A stretch of DNA of 9,059 nucleotides, taken from Porticoccaceae bacterium. GTDB taxonomy: Bacteria > Pseudomonadota > Gammaproteobacteria > Pseudomonadales > Porticoccaceae. Location of the stretch: NCBI GenBank assembly GCA_017858295.1, contig JAFMBU010000059.1, positions 1 through 9,059 on the forward strand, written 5' to 3'. Below, piece after piece: positions 4,594-9,059 of this stretch. The first letter of the stretch is position 1. Each line of letters starts with the position of its first letter. The position numbers were made by a program, and so were the translations under genes. The notes beneath the pieces were generated by a model. It was not told the DNA's origin. It searched no databases and saw nothing but the letters and a program-made list of their open reading frames with translations.

Positions 4594-6042
4594 ATGAACG
4601 AAGCATTATTTGCAGAACCCGCAGCCACTCAGCCACTGCCCCATTCGATTGAGGCGGAGCAGGCTGTACTCGGCGGTTTGATGCTGAAAAATGATGCTTT
4701 TGATGCTGCGGCGACAGTGTTATCTGACTCCGATTTTTACAGCCAAGACCATCAGCTTATTTTTAATGCCATGGCGAGACTGGCGGAACAGGGCCAGCCC
4801 TTTGACCCCATCACCCTCAGTGAATCCCTGCAAAACAGCAATGAGTTAGCCAGTATTGGCGGCGCCGAGTACCTTGTGGATCTCGCCAGCAGTACGCCAA
4901 GCTCGGCCAATATTGCGGCCTATACCCAGATCGTTCTCGAGCGTTCGATTGTCCGTCAGTTGATTGGCGCGGCCAGTGAGACGGTGCGTAAAGGCTACAA
5001 TCCCCTGGGCTGGGATAGTGGACAGCTGTTGGCAGAGGCCGAGAGTCGGCTTCAGGAAATTATTGAAAACCGGCCTAAAAAGGGCGGTTTTAAAGAAGTT
5101 AATGCTCTGCTCAAAGAGGCGGTTGAACGCCTTGATGAACTGTTTAAAAACGATGCCGATATCACCGGCATGGGTACCGGCTTTAAAGACCTCGATGAGA
5201 TGACCTCCGGCTGGCAGAAGTCTGATCTGGTGATTGTCGCAGGGCGACCGTCCATGGGTAAGACTGCCTTTGCCATGAATATGGTGGAGTATGCGACTTT
5301 AAATCAGGATCGCCCGGTACTGGTTTTCTCTCTCGAGATGCCAGCCAACCAGCTGATTATTCGACTGCTGTCGTCTATCGGCAAGATTGATCAGACGCGC
5401 ATGCGCTCAGGCAATCTCACCGAAGATGATTGGCCGCGCCTCAGCAGCGCCGCCCAGCGTCTTAAAGATAGACCCCTATTTATTGATGACACCTCGGGTA
5501 TCACACCGCTGGGGATGCGCAACCAGATCAAGCAGTTCACACGCGAGCGGGTCGAACAGCTGCGTCAGGAATGGCATCAGGAACATGGTGCGGATACGCC
5601 GGCGGATACAGAGGCACTCTATGCCCGAGCCCAGCCTGGTTTGATTATGGTGGATTACCTTCAGCTGATGAGTGGTAATAATCCGGCGGATGGTCGGGTG
5701 CAGGAGATCTCGCAGATCTCTCGGGAATTGAAAAACCTAGCTCGAGAATATGAATGCCCAATGATTGCACTCTCCCAGTTGAGTCGTAATCTTGAACAGC
5801 GCCCCAACAAGCGTCCGATTAACTCGGATCTGAGAGAATCTGGTGCCATTGAGCAGGATGCCGACGTGATTGTATTTCTCTATCGCGATGAGGTTTATAA
5901 CGAAGATAGTCCCGACAAGGGCAGTGCCGAAATCATTATTGGCAAGCAGCGAAATGGTCCCATTGGCACTTGCCGATTAGCCTTTCTTGGCAAGTACACG
6001 CGCTTTGAAAATCTGGCTGGCGACTACTTCAGCGAAAACTAA
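4594..6042 (+). CDS. dnaB: Replicative DNA helicase DnaB
   Basis: A 482-residue hexameric helicase that unwinds the replication fork on the lagging-strand template and recruits primase. The N-terminal helical domain (about 15-115, from LPHSIEAEQAVLGGLML) and linker are followed by the RecA-like motor. Visible motor parts are Walker A GRPSMGKT (217-224, K223), the FSLEM catalytic glutamate region (E248), Walker B LIMVDYLQL (350-358, D354), SQLSRNLEQR (394-403), NSDLRESGAIEQDAD (410-424) and the KQRNGP arginine-finger region (451-456). All catalytic elements are intact. The stretch between Walker A and Walker B is about 24 residues longer than I recall for E. coli DnaB (K236 to D343), owing to a hydrophilic insertion at about 318-345. 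The ATG at 4594 has no clear Shine-Dalgarno sequence but gives the usual family N-terminus. panC follows after 35 bases. Confidence 0.96.
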   Translation: MNEALFAEPAATQPLPHSIEAEQAVLGGLMLKNDAFDAAATVLSDSDFYSQDHQLIFNAMARLAEQGQPFDPITLSESLQNSNELASIGGAEYLVDLASSTPSSANIAAYTQIVLERSIVRQLIGAASETVRKGYNPLGWDSGQLLAEAESRLQEIIENRPKKGGFKEVNALLKEAVERLDELFKNDADITGMGTGFKDLDEMTSGWQKSDLVIVAGRPSMGKTAFAMNMVEYATLNQDRPVLVFSLEMPANQLIIRLLSSIGKIDQTRMRSGNLTEDDWPRLSSAAQRLKDRPLFIDDTSGITPLGMRNQIKQFTRERVEQLRQEWHQEHGADTPADTEALYARAQPGLIMVDYLQLMSGNNPADGRVQEISQISRELKNLAREYECPMIALSQLSRNLEQRPNKRPINSDLRESGAIEQDADVIVFLYRDEVYNEDSPDKGSAEIIIGKQRNGPIGTCRLAFLGKYTRFENLAGDYFSEN

Positions 6043-6077
6043 TTTTCTACCGACAGGCTTCCACAGGGTAATCGATC

Positions 6078-6929
6078 ATGAGAATCTTCCACACCGTTAG
6101 TGGTCTTCGAGACGCGTTGACTGTGCATCGCCGTGAAGGTTTGCGCATTGGCTTTGTGCCCACTATGGGTAACCTGCATCAGGGTCATCTGGCGTTGGTG
6201 AAACAGGCCCGTGAAAGCTGCGACATAGTGGTCTGCTCAATCTTTGTTAACGCACTGCAGTTTGGCCTCAATGAAGATTGGGACAAGTATCCACGCACTT
6301 ACCAGATGGATTGCGACAAGCTTACAGAAGCCGGTTGCGACTACCTCTTTCATCCAGATGATACCGAGATGTACCCCAATGGTCTGGATACTCAGAGTCG
6401 GGTTATCTGCCCGACCATGACCGATGTGCTCTGCGGCGCCAGCCGTCCCGGCCACTTCGAGGGTGTCACCACTGTGGTCTCTAAGCTGTTTAATATAGTT
6501 CAGCCCGACGAGGCTATTTTTGGTATCAAAGACTACCAACAGTTAGCGGTTATTCGGCGCATGGTCGAAGATCTCTGTATGCCGGTGCAAATTACTGCGG
6601 CACCGATTTATCGGGAAGCTGACGGTTTGGCCATGAGTTCACGAAATAGCTATATCACCGAGGAAGAGCGTCCCAAGGTGGTTGTTTTAAAAGATAGCTT
6701 GGAGTGGATTGCGCAGCAGGTTCGAGAGGGCGCACGAAATTTTCGCCAGTTAGAGGCGCTAGCTATTGAACGTATTGCTGAGGCTGGTTTTAAGACTGAT
6801 TACATAACTCTGAGTAACAGCAAGACCTTGGATCCGGCGGCGGAAGATGACCTGGAAATTACGGTCCTGGGTGCTATTTTTACTGAGTCGGCACGACTGA
6901 TTGATAATCTCAGCATTCGTCTAGACTAA
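6078..6929 (+). CDS. panC: Pantoate--beta-alanine ligase (pantothenate synthetase)
   Basis: The cytoplasmic enzyme joins pantoate and beta-alanine with ATP to give pantothenate, through a pantoyl-adenylate. The 283-residue length is normal. The ATP-binding HxGH motif is in PTMGNLHQGHLALV (28-41, H34 and H37), the SIFVN..QF pantoate-binding segment is at 54-62 (Q61), ASRPGHFEGVTTVVSKLFN is at 121-139, KDYQQL at 151-156 and the KMSKS-equivalent LAMSSRN at 184-190. Two positions look unusual: SIFVNALQF has Ala where Pro is normal, and FGIKDYQQ has Ile where Glu, Lys or Gln is common. The ribosome site CAGGG (6064-6068) is well spaced. The gene probably reads through from dnaB, since no promoter or terminator is visible in the 35-base gap. 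panD follows; panB is not in the window. Confidence 0.95.
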   Translation: MRIFHTVSGLRDALTVHRREGLRIGFVPTMGNLHQGHLALVKQARESCDIVVCSIFVNALQFGLNEDWDKYPRTYQMDCDKLTEAGCDYLFHPDDTEMYPNGLDTQSRVICPTMTDVLCGASRPGHFEGVTTVVSKLFNIVQPDEAIFGIKDYQQLAVIRRMVEDLCMPVQITAAPIYREADGLAMSSRNSYITEEERPKVVVLKDSLEWIAQQVREGARNFRQLEALAIERIAEAGFKTDYITLSNSKTLDPAAEDDLEITVLGAIFTESARLIDNLSIRLD

Positions 6930-6991
6930 AGACGTCACAAATATCGTTTAACAGGTTTTTTTAACTGCATAAATTATTTAGGAGCAAATAT

Positions 6992-7375
6992 ATGTTGTCC
7001 ACCTATCTAAAGGCCAAGTTGCATATGGGCTCTGTGACTCAAGCGGAGCTTTGGTATGACGGCTCCTGTGCCATAGATGCGGATTTATTGCAGCTCTCTG
7101 GGATGCAGGAATTTGAGCAGATCGATATTTACAATATTACCAATGGCGAACGTCTAACCACCTATGTGATTGTCGCCGAGGCCGGTTCCGGAATTATTTC
7201 AATGAACGGCGCTGCGGCGCGAAAGTTTCAAGTTGGTGATCGAATTATTATTGCCAGCTACGGCCAGTTCTCTGAGCAGGAGGCCGCTGAGCACAAACCT
7301 AAGTTGGTCTACCTCAATCAGGATAATACGGTTGAGCGCAGTGCCAATACTATTGCTGTGCAATTAGCGGGGTAG
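6992..7375 (+). CDS. panD: Aspartate 1-decarboxylase, pyruvoyl proenzyme
   Basis: 127 residues, the usual size of PanD (126 in E. coli). The proenzyme cuts itself between G24 and S25 in the motif YDGSCAID (22-29); Ser25 becomes the pyruvoyl group that decarboxylates aspartate to beta-alanine, the substrate of PanC encoded just upstream. K9 and H11 (AKLH), R54, T57 and Y58 (NGERLTTY) and ISMNGAAAR (69-77) match the active-site and fold residues of the E. coli enzyme, so it should be able to mature and function. AGGAG at 6980-6984 is an excellent ribosome site seven bases before the ATG. A 62-base AT-rich gap separates it from panC; co-transcription is likely. The gene ends before a convergent stem-loop. 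Confidence 0.97.
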   Translation: MLSTYLKAKLHMGSVTQAELWYDGSCAIDADLLQLSGMQEFEQIDIYNITNGERLTTYVIVAEAGSGIISMNGAAARKFQVGDRIIIASYGQFSEQEAAEHKPKLVYLNQDNTVERSANTIAVQLAG

Positions 7376-7413
7376 ACGCCAAGCTGATTGCTTAGCGCTG
7401 AGTTAGTCGCCGA

Positions 7414-7445
7414 TTCGGCTCAGCACATGAGCCGAACAGCTGTTT
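7414..7445. terminator. Stem-loop between convergent panD and amidohydrolase genes
   Basis: TTCGGCTCA (7414-7422) and TGAGCCGAA (7428-7436) form a perfect 9-bp stem with a 5-base loop. On the plus strand it is followed by CAGCTGTTTCTT, a poor and delayed T tract, and on the minus strand by no T run. The position between two converging genes supports a shared terminator, perhaps one assisted by Rho or less efficient than the rplI terminator. Confidence 0.5.
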
Positions 7446-7451
7446 CTTACT

Positions 7452-9059
7452 TCATTCTGCCTTATAGACTTGCTTGCCCGCCAACCAGGTTTCCAATACC
7501 TGAGTCTTCCATAAATCCTCTTGGGCAATCTGGTAAATATCCTGGTCGAGCAGAATAAAATCCGCCCACTTACCGGGGGTCAGTCCACCTAATCTATCTT
7601 CCTGATGAGCTGCCCAGGCGGCATCAATGCTAAAGCTGCGCATGGTCTCTTGTATGGTCATGGCCTCTTCGGCAATCCAGCCACCCTCAGGCTGATTCGC
7701 TTTGTTTTGTCTGGTGACGGCGGCGTGGATACCGTCGAATGGGGCGGCTAACTCAACTGGAAAATCGGACCCTGAAACCACGCGACTACCCTGGTCGAGA
7801 AAACTGCGCCAGGCATAGGCACCTTTTAGCCGTTCGGCACCAATCCGGTCTTCGGCCATATTCATATCGCTAGTGGCGTGAGTCGGCTGCATGGAGGGAA
7901 TTACATCAAGGCTTTTAAAGCGCGGAATATCGCTTAGGGCGACCACCTGAGAGTGCTCAATGCGGTGGCGCAGATGGCGGCCACCCACAGTATTGTAAGC
8001 ATGCTCAATCTCATCTAGGGCGATACGATTGCCTTTATCACCAATAGCGTGAATGGCAACCTGAAATTCTGCTTCAGTTGCGAGACTAAATAGCTTGCGC
8101 AGTTGCTCAGCGCTGGTCAGCAGCAGTCCGCTGTGATCGGGGCGATCCTGATAGGGTTCCAGCAGAGCGGCGCCTCGGCTGCCGAGAGCACCGTCGGTAT
8201 AGATTTTAATACTGCGGGCGCTATACATATCATTGTCGCCCAGGCTATGGCCGGCGGCGAGGATTTGCTCAAGCTCGGGATCGGTTGATGAGATCATGCC
8301 GTAGAGACGCACCTGCATGGCACCGCTGTCGGCCAGTTCGCGATAGAGAGCATGTTCTGTGGCGCTGACGCCTGCATCATGGGCAGAGGTAATGCCCAAA
8401 CTGAGCAGATGCTTGCTCACAATATCCAGTGCGACACTGATCTCTACAGCGCTTGGGCTGGGAATTGCTTGATTGATCAGGTTCATGGCGTTGTCGATAA
8501 ACAGGCCAGTTGGCTTGCCATCGGCATGCCGAAGAATTTCGCCACCTGGGGGTGAAACTGTATTGGCATCAATGCCAGCTGCATTCATTGCCGCGCTGTT
8601 GGCCCAACCGGCGTGACCATCGACACGGGTCAGCCACACTGGGCGGTCGGTGATAAATTGATCCAGCTGGGCGGCAGTGGGAAATTGCTGGTCTGGCCAC
8701 AATACCTGATTCCAACCGCGACCTTTAATCCACTGCAGTTGAGGCTGTTGAGCGGCGTAGCTGGCGACTTTTTCAGCGGCTTGCTGAGCGGATTGTTGGC
8801 CGCGGACATCAACACTCAATAGAGTGAAGCCGAGACTCGAAACATGACCGTGAGCGTCGATAATACCCGGAATCAGTGTTTTCCCCTGACCATTGATTTT
8901 ATCTGCCTTGGGGTAATCTGCCGAGAGTTGCCCATCGCCAGTGGCGAGGACTTTACCGTCTCTGAATGCTATAGCAGTAAAACTAAATAGCTCACGCTGA
9001 TTGTTAAAACTGTAGCCCTGAATATTGTCGATCAACGTTGTGTTGGGCTGCTCAGGGTC
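7452..9059 (-). CDS. YtcJ-like metal-dependent amidohydrolase, N-terminus outside window
   Basis: At least 535 codons of an Amidohydrolase_3 family protein, read from the right edge to TGA at 7452-7454. Numbering from a TTG at 9035, metal-site motifs are DAHGHVSSLG (60-69, H62 and H64), a candidate carboxylated lysine in SIKIYTDGALGSRGA (K277), IHAIGDKGN (H329), RIEHSQ (H361) and SGSDFPVE (D424). The closing DRLGGLTPGKWADFILLD is the usual beta-sandwich return. The catalytic set looks complete. Relatives hydrolyse C-N bonds in varied small molecules, and the substrate cannot be predicted. The frame stays open past the TTG to 9059 (codons DPEQPNTT), and the family often begins with a signal peptide or a longer N-terminus, so the true start is probably outside and an exported enzyme is possible. 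It converges on panD. Confidence 0.88.
   Translation of the reverse strand, partial: DPEQPNTTLIDNIQGYSFNNQRELFSFTAIAFRDGKVLATGDGQLSADYPKADKINGQGKTLIPGIIDAHGHVSSLGFTLLSVDVRGQQSAQQAAEKVASYAAQQPQLQWIKGRGWNQVLWPDQQFPTAAQLDQFITDRPVWLTRVDGHAGWANSAAMNAAGIDANTVSPPGGEILRHADGKPTGLFIDNAMNLINQAIPSPSAVEISVALDIVSKHLLSLGITSAHDAGVSATEHALYRELADSGAMQVRLYGMISSTDPELEQILAAGHSLGDNDMYSARSIKIYTDGALGSRGAALLEPYQDRPDHSGLLLTSAEQLRKLFSLATEAEFQVAIHAIGDKGNRIALDEIEHAYNTVGGRHLRHRIEHSQVVALSDIPRFKSLDVIPSMQPTHATSDMNMAEDRIGAERLKGAYAWRSFLDQGSRVVSGSDFPVELAAPFDGIHAAVTRQNKANQPEGGWIAEEAMTIQETMRSFSIDAAWAAHQEDRLGGLTPGKWADFILLDQDIYQIAQEDLWKTQVLETWLAGKQVYKAE

Noticed and set aside
6948..6975. TTAACA - 16 bases - TAAATT as a panD promoter
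   Set aside because: The hexamers are fair, but transcription would start near 6982, inside the panD ribosome site (6980-6984).
9033..9035. TTG at 9035 as the true start of the amidohydrolase
   Set aside because: The frame remains open to the window edge and nothing upstream resembles a ribosome site; a longer protein that starts outside the window is more likely.

Overview
The window looks like chromosomal housekeeping DNA from a gammaproteobacterium. The backbone rlmB ... rpsF-rpsR-(membrane protein)-rplI-dnaB is an order I associate with Pseudomonas-like and Cellvibrio/SAR92-like Gammaproteobacteria, and the proteins resemble their E. coli counterparts closely. A more exact placement (a marine Cellvibrionales-type lineage) is inference only. 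I see no IS element, phage gene, CRISPR array, tRNA or rRNA, and no complete novel system. The interest lies in regulatory DNA, leader structure and a few protein oddities.

Layout. At the left edge, on the minus strand, are the first 24 codons of a glycerol kinase (glpK), preceded by a small RDD-family membrane protein; the two are probably co-transcribed. Divergent from them is rlmB (23S rRNA Gm2251 methyltransferase), followed by a CDP-alcohol phosphatidyltransferase. A 210-base gap then holds a good sigma70-type promoter and a 15-bp bulged hairpin just before rpsF. The ribosomal-protein operon rpsF-rpsR-membrane protein-rplI runs from about 2280 to a strong intrinsic terminator at 4487-4526.

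After the terminator comes a short control region with three tandem 11-bp repeats, then dnaB (replicative helicase), panC and panD on the plus strand. panC and panD give the last two dedicated steps towards pantothenate: beta-alanine made by PanD is joined to pantoate by PanC. Their place behind dnaB is where I would usually expect other genes such as alr. A convergent stem-loop separates panD from a minus-strand YtcJ-like amidohydrolase whose reading frame stays open to the right edge, so its N-terminus lies outside the window.

Together the genes serve translation (rRNA methylation, three ribosomal proteins), replication (helicase), coenzyme A supply and membrane lipid synthesis. The main candidates for a second look are the phased repeats before dnaB, the rpsF leader, an approximately 24-residue insertion in DnaB, and the long Ala/Lys/Glu tail of bS6.
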